NCBI GenBank assembly: GCA_030667105.1
Contig: DAOUWN010000169.1
Coordinates: forward strand, 1 to 5,544
Direction of reading: 5' to 3'
Length of the DNA stretch: 5,544 bases
Source of the DNA: Deltaproteobacteria bacterium
GTDB lineage: Bacteria; Desulfobacterota; Desulfobacteria; C00003060
Positions 1-5,544 of this stretch are shown piece after piece (the stretch's first letter is position 1; each line of letters opens with the position of its first letter). A model generated the notes under the pieces. The model had not been told where the DNA came from. It saw only the letters and a list, made by a program, of their open reading frames with translations, and did no database searches. A program made the position numbers and the translations under genes.

Positions 1-473
1 ACACTTCTCACACCGATCGTAACCATGATAAACGGCACCCATGAGGGCTTTACGGGTTTCTTTAAGAGCCTGAAACCCGCCTCCTTCATGGTTCTACCTC
101 CCTTGATCCGGTTACACATGCAACATGACGTGACAATATTGGTCCATTCGGTTTTTCCACCGTGCCTCTTGGGTACAACGTGATCAAAAGAAAGATCTTT
201 CGACTCAAACTTCTGCCCGCAGTATTGGCATCGGAATCCGTCCCGGGCATAGATATTGAGCCTGGAAAACTTGATATCCCTCTTTCTATACCTCACAAAT
301 CTAAGGAGCCGAAGCACTGACGGGAGTTTGATGGCGAAGGTTACGGAGTGGATATCCCTTTCATACTCCTCCAACACCTCCACCTTTCCCAAGGTGAGGA
401 GCCTTATGGCCCTTTTCCAGTCGATCACCTTCAAAGGCTCAAAAGTTGCATTTAACAGTAATACCTGCTCCAT
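1..473 (-). CDS. HNH endonuclease family protein, partial (3' end beyond window)
   Basis: Read from the ATG at 473 down to base 1 with no stop, giving 157 visible codons; the C-terminus is outside the window. The protein starts MEQVLLLNATFEPLKVI, a beginning I associate with a widespread family of small stand-alone HNH proteins. The HNH/zinc-ribbon module covers about residues 75-128: Cys82-x2-Cys85, then Asp97-His98 (first H of HNH), Gly105-Gly106, Trp110, Asn112 (central N), and Cys117/Cys118-x-Cys120 followed by Asn121 and Lys124. The four cysteines should bind a structural zinc, while His98 and Asn112 lie at the metal-dependent nuclease site. A G-rich stretch lies 3-8 nt upstream of the ATG, and a sigma70-like promoter lies about 50-80 nt upstream. 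It points away from the flagellar genes and has its own promoter, so a flagellar role is unlikely. The cellular role of such proteins is poorly known; DNA repair, defence or restriction-like cleavage are all possible. Family membership is firm, the function is not. Confidence 0.85.
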   Translation of the reverse strand, partial: MEQVLLLNATFEPLKVIDWKRAIRLLTLGKVEVLEEYERDIHSVTFAIKLPSVLRLLRFVRYRKRDIKFSRLNIYARDGFRCQYCGQKFESKDLSFDHVVPKRHGGKTEWTNIVTSCCMCNRIKGGRTMKEAGFRLLKKPVKPSWVPFIMVTIGVRS

Positions 474-525
474 ACGGCCCCCGAATATCTGGCTACGGTT
501 GCTTTTCGCTTGCTTGTATCTTGAT

Positions 526-555
526 TGTATAATGTTTTTTGATACGTCGTGTCAA
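526..555 (-). promoter_or_regulatory. Putative sigma70-type promoter for the HNH gene
   Basis: On the minus strand a perfect -35 TTGACA lies at 555-550 and a -10 TATACA (4 of 6) at 531-526, separated by 18 bp. Transcription would start near 519, leaving a leader of about 45 nt before the ATG at 473. An isolated TATAAT on the plus strand (528-533) overlaps this -10, but has no good -35 at the right spacing. Confidence 0.5.
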
Positions 556-611
556 CCAGAATATGGACGCAAATGTCTTAAACGAGGTCTCGATCTATGT
601 AAATGAGAAAA

Positions 612-628
612 TTGGCACGAAACCTGAA
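612..628 (+). promoter_or_regulatory. Partial sigma54-like -24/-12 site upstream of the small cysteine gene
   Basis: The plus strand reads TTGGCACG-AAAC-CTGAA. The -24 half matches the sigma54 consensus TTGGCACG exactly. The -12 half (consensus TTGCW) reads CTGAA, so the important GC dinucleotide is GA. It lies about 30 nt before the GTG at 658, a sensible distance. The defective -12 half makes real activity doubtful. Confidence 0.2.
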
Positions 629-657
629 TGATACAAGCCGATCAGGAGCTGTAAGTT

Positions 658-870
658 GTGCGTGATGAGCTGAGTATTAGATCAGTATATATCGACTGTC
701 ATAAGTGCAGGCATTACTATGTCACTTGGGATAAGCGCTTTCCCCATGGATGCCGCGCCATGGAGTTTAAGGGGCGAGGATTCCCCTCTGCACTTGTGCG
801 ACGTAGTTCAGGCATGCCTTGTCTTCTGTATGAACCAAAGGAGCGGCCCCTTAAGCGGCCTTTTTCTTAA
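658..870 (+). CDS. Small four-cysteine protein of unknown function
   Basis: A 70-residue protein starting at GTG, with AGGAG at 644-648 nine bases upstream. An in-frame TAA at 652-654 rules out a longer product. It carries Cys14-x2-Cys17 followed by RHYYVTWD, then Pro29-His30-Gly31-Cys32-Arg33-Ala34, and a final SSGMPC with Cys55 before LLYE. Four well-spaced cysteines plus histidines suggest a small metal (probably zinc) binding fold; this is inference. From memory, short proteins with this CxxCxHYYVTWD...P.GC.A motif recur in Desulfobacterota, and some database entries label them uracil-DNA glycosylase. Nothing here supports that label: the protein is far too short and has no glycosylase motif, so I do not transfer it. 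There is no signal peptide or membrane segment. The last 20 bases overlap the convergent end of fliW. Conserved-looking content and a good ribosome binding site make it a real gene; its function is unknown. Confidence 0.72.
   Translation: MRDELSIRSVYIDCHKCRHYYVTWDKRFPHGCRAMEFKGRGFPSALVRRSSGMPCLLYEPKERPLKRPFS
837..867 (+). terminator. Possible weak terminator for the small cysteine gene
   Basis: On the plus strand a short stem can form either from AAAGG (837-841) with CCTTT (859-863), or from GGCC (845-848) with GGCC (857-860). It is followed by a TTTTTCTT tract (861-868). The stems are short and compete with each other. The site lies inside the coding end of the small gene and across the fliW stop. 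On the minus strand no U-tract follows, so it does not clearly end the flagellar transcript. Confidence 0.25.
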
Positions 871-1294
871 CGAGGGGATATTTGTGAGAGTAGGAGTCAT
901 TATATAAGACAATCTGTACGGCTTCACAGGTTTCTGGGTTTAGAACCATCGGCCCGATGAGGTTTGCCGTCATTTTCTCAGGCGCCCCCCTGGGGAGGGT
1001 GACAATGACGTAGCACTCCACAGAATCGTTCTCGCCTTTTTGGTCCCATCCCATTGCCTGGACCGCAGCATCCAGGTCAACCTCGTAATCGGGCTTAAAT
1101 AACCATGGGTTGGTAATGACAAAGGCCAGCGCTGGATCGTCAAGGGACTGATACCAGAAAAAGGGGGACTCTTCTTTGTGCTGGATAATGCAGAATCGCT
1201 TTTTGTCTGCAAAACCAAGCATTCCATGGGACATGCTAATTACCTTTTCTTCCGGCACTTTCACGGTCCCGAATCGCGTGGTTTCAACCTTCAC
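851..1294 (-). CDS. fliW: Flagellar assembly factor FliW (CsrA antagonist)
   Basis: The protein has 147 residues, the normal length for FliW. Family marks in order are [12 protein letters not shown] (about 23-34), [15 protein letters not shown] (50-64), and [15 protein letters not shown] near 108-122 followed by QIVL and a final Y..KYPL. In Bacillus subtilis FliW binds either flagellin or CsrA. When flagellin is exported, freed FliW binds CsrA and lifts its block on flagellin translation; the same cytoplasmic role is expected here. The start is GTG at 1294, with GGAGG five bases upstream inside the end of csrA. The csrA stop and this start share the four bases GTGA, so translation is almost surely coupled and the two partners are made together. 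It is the last gene of the flagellar operon. Its TAA lies within the coding end of the convergent small gene, and no strong terminator is visible on this strand. Confidence 0.95.
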   Translation of the reverse strand: MKVETTRFGTVKVPEEKVISMSHGMLGFADKKRFCIIQHKEESPFFWYQSLDDPALAFVITNPWLFKPDYEVDLDAAVQAMGWDQKGENDSVECYVIVTLPRGAPEKMTANLIGPMVLNPETCEAVQIVLYNDSYSHKYPLVKKKAA

Positions 1295-1554
1295 ACTATC
1301 CTCCCGGTGCTATTGTCATGTTCGTTCTCGATTCCACAAAGTTGTGCTGCCGCTGCAAAATCATTGGCTTCCACCCGTGCGGCCAAGAGGTTTTCTTCCT
1401 GAATCCTGCTATAGATCTCGCCGCGATGGACCGCGATTCCCCTTGGAGCCTCGATCCCAAGCTTGACCTGTGATCCCTTGATTTCCAAAACGCTGACAAC
1501 TACATCATCACCGATGTTTATCTCTTCTCCCGACTTCCTTGTCAGTACAAGCAT
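1291..1554 (-). CDS. csrA: Translational regulator CsrA with extended C-terminus
   Basis: An 87-residue CsrA, a small dimeric RNA-binding protein that blocks translation by binding GGA motifs near ribosome binding sites. The start is the ATG at 1554, giving the family N-terminus [10 protein letters not shown]. An ATG four codons upstream (1566) would add MEGG, but its bases form the Shine-Dalgarno of the real start. RNA-contact positions are present: Leu4, Arg6 and Arg44 in VHRGEIY. The stretch IQEEN ends at Asn55, equivalent to the residue that matters for FliW binding in B. subtilis CsrA. Beyond it lies a tail of about 32 residues (56-87); gammaproteobacterial CsrA is only about 61 residues long. 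The last codons (TGRIV) coincide with the ribosome binding site and start of fliW. The GGA in its own ribosome binding site could allow autorepression, which is inference. It sits 29 nt after flgL, in the late flagellar genes it probably controls. Confidence 0.96.
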   Translation of the reverse strand: MLVLTRKSGEEINIGDDVVVSVLEIKGSQVKLGIEAPRGIAVHRGEIYSRIQEENLLAARVEANDFAAAAQLCGIENEHDNSTGRIV

Positions 1555-1558
1555 GCCG

Positions 1559-1564
1559 CCCTCC
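1559..1564 (-). promoter_or_regulatory. csrA ribosome binding site that fixes the start
   Basis: GGAGGG on the minus strand at 1564-1559 lies four bases before the ATG at 1554 (GGAGG with five-base spacing). It overlaps the alternative upstream ATG at 1566, which has no comparable site of its own. It also contains a GGA triplet, the core of CsrA binding sites. Confidence 0.75.
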
Positions 1565-1583
1565 ATGGCGTCGCAACGAGATA

Positions 1584-2483
1584 TTACATGTAATTCACCA
1601 AACTCAACTGGAGAACTTTGGAAGTAGAAGCCAGCGCCGCCTGATAGGCAAGCTCCTTGGCCTTTAATTCCAGTATCGCTTCTACCATATCCGGTTCCTC
1701 GATTTCCGAAAGTCTTTCTTTAGTAGAAATCTCCAGATCCTGGAATACACTATCCTTTATCTCCATGCGTATCATCTTGGAACCGACATCGGAGATTTGG
1801 GCAGAATTGTGATCGAAAAATGTATCCAGATTTGTCATTGCTGTTTGAATACCGCCAATGTCATTTCCCTGTAGAGCCGTTATCAAATCCTTCATAATGA
1901 CAAATATATCATCACTAGCACCTGCACCGGAAGGTTGGAACACGGCCTCTCCATCTCCCCCAATTTCTACGGAGGCATTTCTGCCTATCTTGACAGTAAA
2001 AGCGTTGTTGTCCCCGTTGTATGTGACGCTGTTATCCGCATTAAGGGTAAAAGCCGTGCTATCTGTTTCTGAACCAGCAAAGATATAGCGCCCAGTGACC
2101 GTAGTGTTAGCCAAGGCCCCCATTTCTGTTAGATTCTTCTCAACGCTTTCTGCTGCAGAACGCCTTTGCGCAGCCCCTGTAGTAGCACTAGCCATTTGCA
2201 CACACAGGGCTTTGGTATCAGAAACCAAGTTTTGGACACTGGTTTGCGCGCTTTCCGAAGATGCCAGCCATGACTTCCACAAGGAAATGTTGCGCCCCAT
2301 TTGCTCAATATTTGAAAGGCTCGACCTCATATTGAGCACTTGTGTGAGACCGACCGGATCATCTGATAGCTTTAAGAGCCTATTTTGTGTTGACACAACC
2401 ATATTGGCCCTGTTCAAATCATCCGTAAGATTAGCAAGATTAAACCTGGCTGTATCAAAAACCGTCTTATTGGATACTCTCAT
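1584..2483 (-). CDS. flgL: Hook-filament junction protein FlgL (HAP3)
   Basis: The protein has 299 residues, slightly shorter than the enterobacterial protein (317). FlgL is the second of two junction proteins between hook and flagellin filament, outside the cell. The N-terminal flagellin-like helical region (about 1-138) has [10 protein letters not shown], the LSDDPVG motif at 39-45 and GRYIFAGS at 131-138. A shorter beta-rich middle domain covers about 140-190. The C-terminal helix (about 240-299) contains [41 protein letters not shown] helical heptads and ends in Met, as flagellin-family proteins need for export and polymerisation. There is no classical signal peptide, as expected for a type III export substrate. 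The ATG at 2483 follows flgK by 13 nt, with AAGGGG starting at the flgK stop. The neighbouring flgN encodes its likely chaperone. Confidence 0.96.
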   Translation of the reverse strand: MRVSNKTVFDTARFNLANLTDDLNRANMVVSTQNRLLKLSDDPVGLTQVLNMRSSLSNIEQMGRNISLWKSWLASSESAQTSVQNLVSDTKALCVQMASATTGAAQRRSAAESVEKNLTEMGALANTTVTGRYIFAGSETDSTAFTLNADNSVTYNGDNNAFTVKIGRNASVEIGGDGEAVFQPSGAGASDDIFVIMKDLITALQGNDIGGIQTAMTNLDTFFDHNSAQISDVGSKMIRMEIKDSVFQDLEISTKERLSEIEEPDMVEAILELKAKELAYQAALASTSKVLQLSLVNYM

Positions 2484-2496
2484 AACAAAAGCCCCT

Positions 2497-4287
2497 TTAC
2501 TTCTGAGCCAGCAATGTTTGCATCATTTCGTCTGCTACACTAAACAGCTTGGCGGCTGCCGAATAAGCGTGTTGATATTGCATAAGCTGAGCCATCTCTT
2601 CGTCAAGGGAAACAGACGAAATACTATCCCTCATGGTCTCCAACTCATGAACCATATTCTCACTAAAGGAACTAGACCTTTTTATACTAGAGGCCTTAAT
2701 TCCCAGAGAGCCTATTAAACTGTGGTAGTACTCCTCAATGGTAGCGGTACTAGTCCCCTCAGTGTTTCCGTTGATCCTGTCATATGTCCACTCAGATATT
2801 TGCGTGGAAGAATATTGTAGATCGGCAATGGCCTGGGCATTTGTATTGTCGCCGGTAGCGAAGCTTCCAGTTGCGGAATCTATCTGGGCGGCTGCGATGT
2901 AGTCTTTGTCGGATGCGATCGTACTGTTTATGTCAATACCTCCCGCTGTAGAGCCGGTAAAAAAAGTGTTTATGCCAAGAGCAGCAAGGATATTTGAATT
3001 ATCATCTGAAAAACCAAAGGTATCGTCTGCCCCGGCAGTGAATACAATGGCATCTCCGGAGGCAGATACAGATGCTGTGACATCGTCTGCATAAACTGTT
3101 GCATCGATCTGGGCATTAATACTATCTCTCAACGCCGCAAGACTTGAACTCGCCGTTATGTCACCAAGCCCGGAATCTAGGTCTATCGTAACCGCGTTTA
3201 AGTTTTCACCGTTGGCATCTCCTATCCAAAGACTTAATGTGCCGCTATAATCGACATAACTGTCCGCTGCAGCCCCATAATCAAGATCTTCCAAGGTCGT
3301 TGAAGTCGTATACGTACCTGTAACGCTCTCGCCAGGCTGAAAGAGTTTCAACCCCACCCCCTCACTATGCTGCTCGTTCACCGCCCATATGAATTCTGAG
3401 GCAAGCTCTGTCAGGTCCTGCTTGTATTTTGCCACAACCTCATCGCGCATCTCGAGAAATCCACCTAGTTTTCCCTTGGAAATATGATCCGTTATGTCAA
3501 CTTCATTTCCGCCGGAACCCTGCCACTTTACGGATGTGCCATCCAACTCAAGATCATAACTGGTATCGCCATCAACAAAAACAACCCCTTTAGCAGAAAC
3601 AATAGTAAAAGAGTCGTGCTCCTGTTGAAATACTTTCATGTCGATATATTCGGCAAGCTCTGAGCAAAGTACATTGCGCTGATCTTTTAAATCGTTGGCT
3701 GAAGCATCGACTCCCATTACTATAATTTCTGCATTAAGACCGGCAATTTCAGATGTAATCTCATTCACCCTTCCTACACCAGCGTCAACTGTATTGGTCA
3801 AATCTGTCCTAAGCTGCTCCAAATCGACATCGAGTGAGTTGAACTGCTCAGAAAGCAGCTTGCTATGTTCATACAAGGCAATACGCTCCGGAACCGCGGA
3901 TGGACTATTCGCAATATCATGCCAACGGTTCCAGAAATCACCCAGGATATTGCTTAAACTATTATCTGTGTTTTCATTAAACAATCCTTCAAGGGCCACC
4001 ATGTAACTCTCCATTCCCTTGAAGGAATAGAGGTCTGATTTTTCTTGCATAACCCGATTTTCAATGACTTGGTCACAATTTCTAGTGATCTCCGTTGTGT
4101 TGACACCTCGTCCGAGGACCACACCTCCAAACGGCGCAGGATCTCTTGCCTCTAACACAGCTCTCTGTTTCGAATAGCCGGGCGTGTTGACGTTGGCAAT
4201 GTTATGGCCAGTCACATAGATGCCGTATTGTTGCGCAGCCAATGCGTCTTTAGCAATGCTCAATAATAGCCCAATACCACCTGACAT
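2497..4287 (-). CDS. flgK: Hook-associated protein FlgK (HAP1)
   Basis: The protein has 596 residues, somewhat longer than the enterobacterial one (about 547). FlgK is the first junction protein on the distal end of the hook and is exported through the flagellar type III system. The rod/hook family N-terminus is clear: GHNIANVNTPGYSKQ at 27-41. The D1 helical part follows, with the conserved NDLKDQRNVL at about 198-207. The extra length sits in a variable surface region at about 320-445, rich in Asp, Ala, Ser and Thr, with LAALRDSINAQI near 383-394 and LAALGINTFFTGS near 434-446. The C-terminal module (about 545-596) has VSLDEEMAQLMQYQHAYSAA followed by the final export/polymerisation helix. 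It begins 2 nt after the flgN stop. The Shine-Dalgarno GAGGTG is made from the last codons of flgN, so expression is coupled to its chaperone. Confidence 0.97.
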   Translation of the reverse strand: MSGGIGLLLSIAKDALAAQQYGIYVTGHNIANVNTPGYSKQRAVLEARDPAPFGGVVLGRGVNTTEITRNCDQVIENRVMQEKSDLYSFKGMESYMVALEGLFNENTDNSLSNILGDFWNRWHDIANSPSAVPERIALYEHSKLLSEQFNSLDVDLEQLRTDLTNTVDAGVGRVNEITSEIAGLNAEIIVMGVDASANDLKDQRNVLCSELAEYIDMKVFQQEHDSFTIVSAKGVVFVDGDTSYDLELDGTSVKWQGSGGNEVDITDHISKGKLGGFLEMRDEVVAKYKQDLTELASEFIWAVNEQHSEGVGLKLFQPGESVTGTYTTSTTLEDLDYGAAADSYVDYSGTLSLWIGDANGENLNAVTIDLDSGLGDITASSSLAALRDSINAQIDATVYADDVTASVSASGDAIVFTAGADDTFGFSDDNSNILAALGINTFFTGSTAGGIDINSTIASDKDYIAAAQIDSATGSFATGDNTNAQAIADLQYSSTQISEWTYDRINGNTEGTSTATIEEYYHSLIGSLGIKASSIKRSSSFSENMVHELETMRDSISSVSLDEEMAQLMQYQHAYSAAAKLFSVADEMMQTLLAQK

Positions 4288-4289
4288 GG

Positions 4290-4790
4290 TTACACCTCTC
4301 TAGTGAGCAACAGATTCGCCGGGCCGTTGGAATCCAGAGACCCGCAGCCATTGTAAAGGGATTCTGCCGTATGCCCATTTGCAATGATACTGATGAGCTG
4401 ATCAAGAAAATCAAGGCTCTGTTCAATAAACTGCTTGTTTTCCCGGCTCCGTTGCCGGGTCTCTGTCTTCAGGCCTACGAGAGACAAATAGGCCTTCTTA
4501 AACCGTTTGCGTTCCACAGGCGGAATAAGCGACAGCACTGTGGCCATGGAAAAAGATGACACATCCATACCGTGGTCTATGGAGGCCTCGGACAGAGCGG
4601 CCAGCGCCTTTTCCCGGACCGCCTCGATGCGACGCACAATTGACTGTTTTTTATCGGAAATCTCCCATAGGGCGTCCATATCGGTCTTGATCAGGAACTC
4701 GCGTTCCTGTTTCAAGCATTCCACAAGATCCTGATACAGCATGATTTTTTCATAAAACAGATCTTCAAGGGTCTTGATCGGCGCTTTCAT
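4290..4790 (-). CDS. flgN: FlgN-family export chaperone for FlgK/FlgL
   Basis: A 166-residue, strongly helical, charged protein without a signal peptide or membrane segment. It fits the FlgN superfamily: an N-terminal helix pair (LEDLFYEKIMLYQDLVECLKQ, about 8-28, then EREFLIKTDMDALWEISDKK), a middle region with IPPVERKRF, and a long C-terminal helix (about 105-143). FlgN binds the C-terminal helices of FlgK and FlgL and keeps them export-ready; its position directly before both supports this. Sequence conservation in the family is low, so position carries much of the call. I chose the ATG at 4790 because AGGAG lies nine bases upstream. A GTG at 4817 would add nine residues but has no good ribosome binding site. 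The C-terminal tail (YNGCGSLDSNGPANLLLTREV) is Gly/Asn-rich and probably disordered; its last codons supply the flgK ribosome binding site. Confidence 0.85.
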   Translation of the reverse strand: MKAPIKTLEDLFYEKIMLYQDLVECLKQEREFLIKTDMDALWEISDKKQSIVRRIEAVREKALAALSEASIDHGMDVSSFSMATVLSLIPPVERKRFKKAYLSLVGLKTETRQRSRENKQFIEQSLDFLDQLISIIANGHTAESLYNGCGSLDSNGPANLLLTREV

Positions 4791-4799
4791 AAGGATTTT

Positions 4800-4804
4800 C
4801 TCCT
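4800..4804 (-). promoter_or_regulatory. flgN ribosome binding site that favours the inner start
   Basis: AGGAG on the minus strand at 4804-4800 stands nine bases before the ATG at 4790. The alternative GTG at 4817 has only A/C-rich sequence in the equivalent place. Confidence 0.55.
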
Positions 4805-4826
4805 GTTCCGGAGTCACACAAGGTTC

Positions 4827-4853
4827 TTATCGGATAAAATGCTGACTTGCTAA
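4827..4853 (-). promoter_or_regulatory. Possible sigma28 (FliA) promoter before flgN
   Basis: The minus strand has TCCGATAA at 4834-4827, seven of eight bases of the sigma28 -10 consensus GCCGATAA. Fifteen bases upstream, the -35 position reads TTAG against TAAA, a poor match. Transcription would start near 4820, leaving about 30 nt before the flgN ATG. The position suits a late promoter for flgN-flgK-flgL-csrA-fliW, as flgKL and flgMN have in enterics. The weak -35 keeps this tentative. Confidence 0.35.
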
Positions 4854-4886
4854 AGTTGAGGACTCGGCCCCGGATATCTTGTCAGA

Positions 4887-5192
4887 TTACTTTGCCACTT
4901 GATCCGTCAATTTCTCATAGAGTAACTGCCCGAGTCCCATGCCTCCCCCCTTTGCCACGGACTGGGCCATTTGTTCATCCAACATCGATTTGTACATTTT
5001 GCTCTCGTGAGAGCTCTCGAGAAGCCCGTTTTCAGGAATGCTCTTTCGCGCTGATTTCAGGACAAAATAGATAAAAATCGATTCAAAATCAGCGCACGCC
5101 TGTCTGAGCTTCGCGTCTTTCAGCTCTGTTTCTGTAGAAACAACGGGCCGTCTTGCCACTATTTCGCTTGTCATCCCTGTGAGGTCAGCCAT
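4887..5192 (-). CDS. flgJ: Rod-binding protein, single-domain FlgJ
   Basis: A 101-residue protein matching the N-terminal rod-binding domain of FlgJ. Marks are ACADFESIFIYFVLKSARKSIPE (about 32-54), which contains the family's conserved Phe-Glu, and YKSMLDEQMAQSVAKGGGMGLGQLLYEKL (about 67-95). It lacks the C-terminal glucosaminidase domain of enterobacterial FlgJ (about 313 residues), which opens the peptidoglycan for the growing rod. Single-domain forms are normal in many bacteria outside Beta- and Gammaproteobacteria, where a separate lytic enzyme does that job. Here it should act as a periplasmic rod-capping or scaffold protein. The ATG at 5192 has AGG six bases upstream, and this site lies within the heptad-periodic spacer that follows flgI. 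The stop is 96 nt before the preferred flgN start. Confidence 0.93.
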   Translation of the reverse strand: MADLTGMTSEIVARRPVVSTETELKDAKLRQACADFESIFIYFVLKSARKSIPENGLLESSHESKMYKSMLDEQMAQSVAKGGGMGLGQLLYEKLTDQVAK

Positions 5193-5194
5193 TG

Positions 5195-5278
5195 GTCACC
5201 TGTCACTGGTCATTAGTGCCTACTGCTTACTTCTTACTGCCACTTCCTGCATCTGCCATCCGAAATCCGGCATCCAAC
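5195..5278 (-). repeat. Degenerate 7-nt periodic repeat filling the flgI-flgJ spacer
   Basis: Read on the minus strand from 5278 to 5195, the spacer divides into twelve successive 7-mers that drift in sequence but keep register. First come units ending in GAT (such as GCCGGAT and TTCGGAT), then units like TAAGAAG and TAAGCAG, then units ending in TGAC (such as CAGTGAC and AGGTGAC). Looser heptads may continue upstream to about 5299. The last unit supplies the AGG of the flgJ ribosome binding site. This resembles heptanucleotide repeats known from intergenic DNA of some bacteria, for example the STRR elements of cyanobacteria. No protein is encoded here. Confidence 0.6.
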
Positions 5279-5309
5279 CTATTGATCACCAACCACCGAC
5301 TATCTCTTT

Positions 5310-5544
5310 TTACATAAGCTCCAGTTTGGCATGAAGACCGCCGGCAACCTTTATGCACCTAAAAATGGTGATCAGATCTCTTGGGGTCACTCCGATGGCA
5401 TTGAGCGCCCTCACCAATTCGCCAATGGTGCTGCCACTGGGAAGCAGAATCAACCTGTTGTTTTCCTCTTGAACCGCCACATCGGAATCAGGGGACACGA
5501 CCGTCTGTCCTCCAGGCCCCATAACGACACCGTCTTCAGGTTTG
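5310..5544 (-). CDS. flgI: Flagellar P-ring protein FlgI, C-terminal fragment
   Basis: The last 78 residues of FlgI, open at the right edge of the window; the full family length is about 350-370 residues. Diagnostic features are GGQTVVSPDSDVAVQEENNRLILLPSGSTIGELVRALNAIGVTPRDL-type sequence, with GSTIGELVRALNAIGVTP near the middle of the fragment, and the end VAGGLHAKLELM. This end closely resembles the FlgI C-terminus, where a helix before a final Ala-Glu-Leu-rich strand is typical. FlgI is exported by the Sec pathway and polymerises in the periplasm around the rod as the P ring, a bushing in the peptidoglycan layer. Its presence points to a diderm (outer-membrane) bacterium. It is followed by a 117-nt spacer and then flgJ, the usual order. 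An ATG at 5522 is internal, because the frame stays open upstream to the edge. Confidence 0.93.
   Translation of the reverse strand, partial: KPEDGVVMGPGGQTVVSPDSDVAVQEENNRLILLPSGSTIGELVRALNAIGVTPRDLITIFRCIKVAGGLHAKLELM

Noticed and set aside
528..533. A plus-strand TATAAT that could serve the small cysteine gene.
   Set aside because: No -35 element at 16-18 bp, no extended -10, and the bases overlap the better minus-strand promoter; the leader would be about 118 nt.
256..606. A 116-codon plus-strand open frame.
   Set aside because: Most of it is antisense to the HNH gene, whose motifs are clear. The translation shows no family features and no good ribosome binding site.
1583..1594. A perfect 12-bp palindrome, ATTACATGTAAT, over the flgL stop.
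   Set aside because: It is short, A/T-rich and mostly explained by the last flgL codons; it has no partner copy in the window, so an operator call is not supported.
2095..2718. A 207-codon plus-strand open frame antisense to flgL and flgK.
   Set aside because: It spans two well-identified genes on the other strand, and its translation looks like an antisense shadow without recognisable domains.
4851..4877. A plus-strand sigma28-like match, TAAAGTTG followed after 11 nt by CCGGATAT, pointing into flgJ in antisense.
   Set aside because: The -10 half matches at only five of eight positions, and the promoter would drive antisense RNA with no known purpose. Part of it overlaps the minus-strand site, so chance is likely.
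5001..5018. Short inverted repeats (CTCTCGTGAGAG and GAGAGCTCTC) within flgJ.
   Set aside because: They lie inside a well-conserved coding region, have no T-tract, and follow from the codons for the residues there.

Overview
The window holds the distal part of a bacterial flagellar operon, read entirely on the minus strand, plus two small genes beyond its end. Reading right to left: the C-terminus of flgI (P-ring), a short single-domain flgJ (rod-binding), flgN (chaperone), flgK and flgL (hook-filament junction proteins), csrA (RNA-binding translational regulator) and fliW (CsrA antagonist). Next comes a 70-codon plus-strand gene for a four-cysteine protein, convergent with fliW. At the left edge is a minus-strand HNH endonuclease gene that runs out of the window.

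The organism is most likely a Desulfobacterota (former Deltaproteobacteria) relative. The reasons are the order flgI-flgJ-flgN-flgK-flgL-csrA-fliW, a FlgJ without a muramidase domain, a CsrA with an extended C-terminus next to fliW, and the small cysteine protein, a type I associate with this group. This is inference from gene content and not a phylogeny.

The genes form one assembly and control unit. FlgI and FlgJ finish the rod and P-ring. FlgN holds FlgK and FlgL in the cytoplasm until export, and these two join the hook to the filament. CsrA and FliW would then couple translation of flagellin (not in the window) to how much of it has been exported. Genes from flgN to fliW are tightly packed: gaps of 2, 13 and 29 nt, then a 4-nt overlap, with Shine-Dalgarno sequences inside or right at the end of the preceding gene. 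The larger gaps are flgI-flgJ (117 nt, filled by a degenerate 7-nt periodic repeat) and flgJ-flgN (96 nt, holding a sigma28-like -10 element). No flgM lies between flgJ and flgN, where many related clusters carry it.

Positions 474-657 hold no gene. They contain a good sigma70-type promoter for the HNH gene and a partial sigma54-like site ahead of the small gene. There is no rRNA, tRNA, CRISPR array or insertion sequence. I see no clearly new system. The most unusual items are the heptad-periodic spacer, the missing flgM, and the 20-bp overlap of two convergent coding ends.
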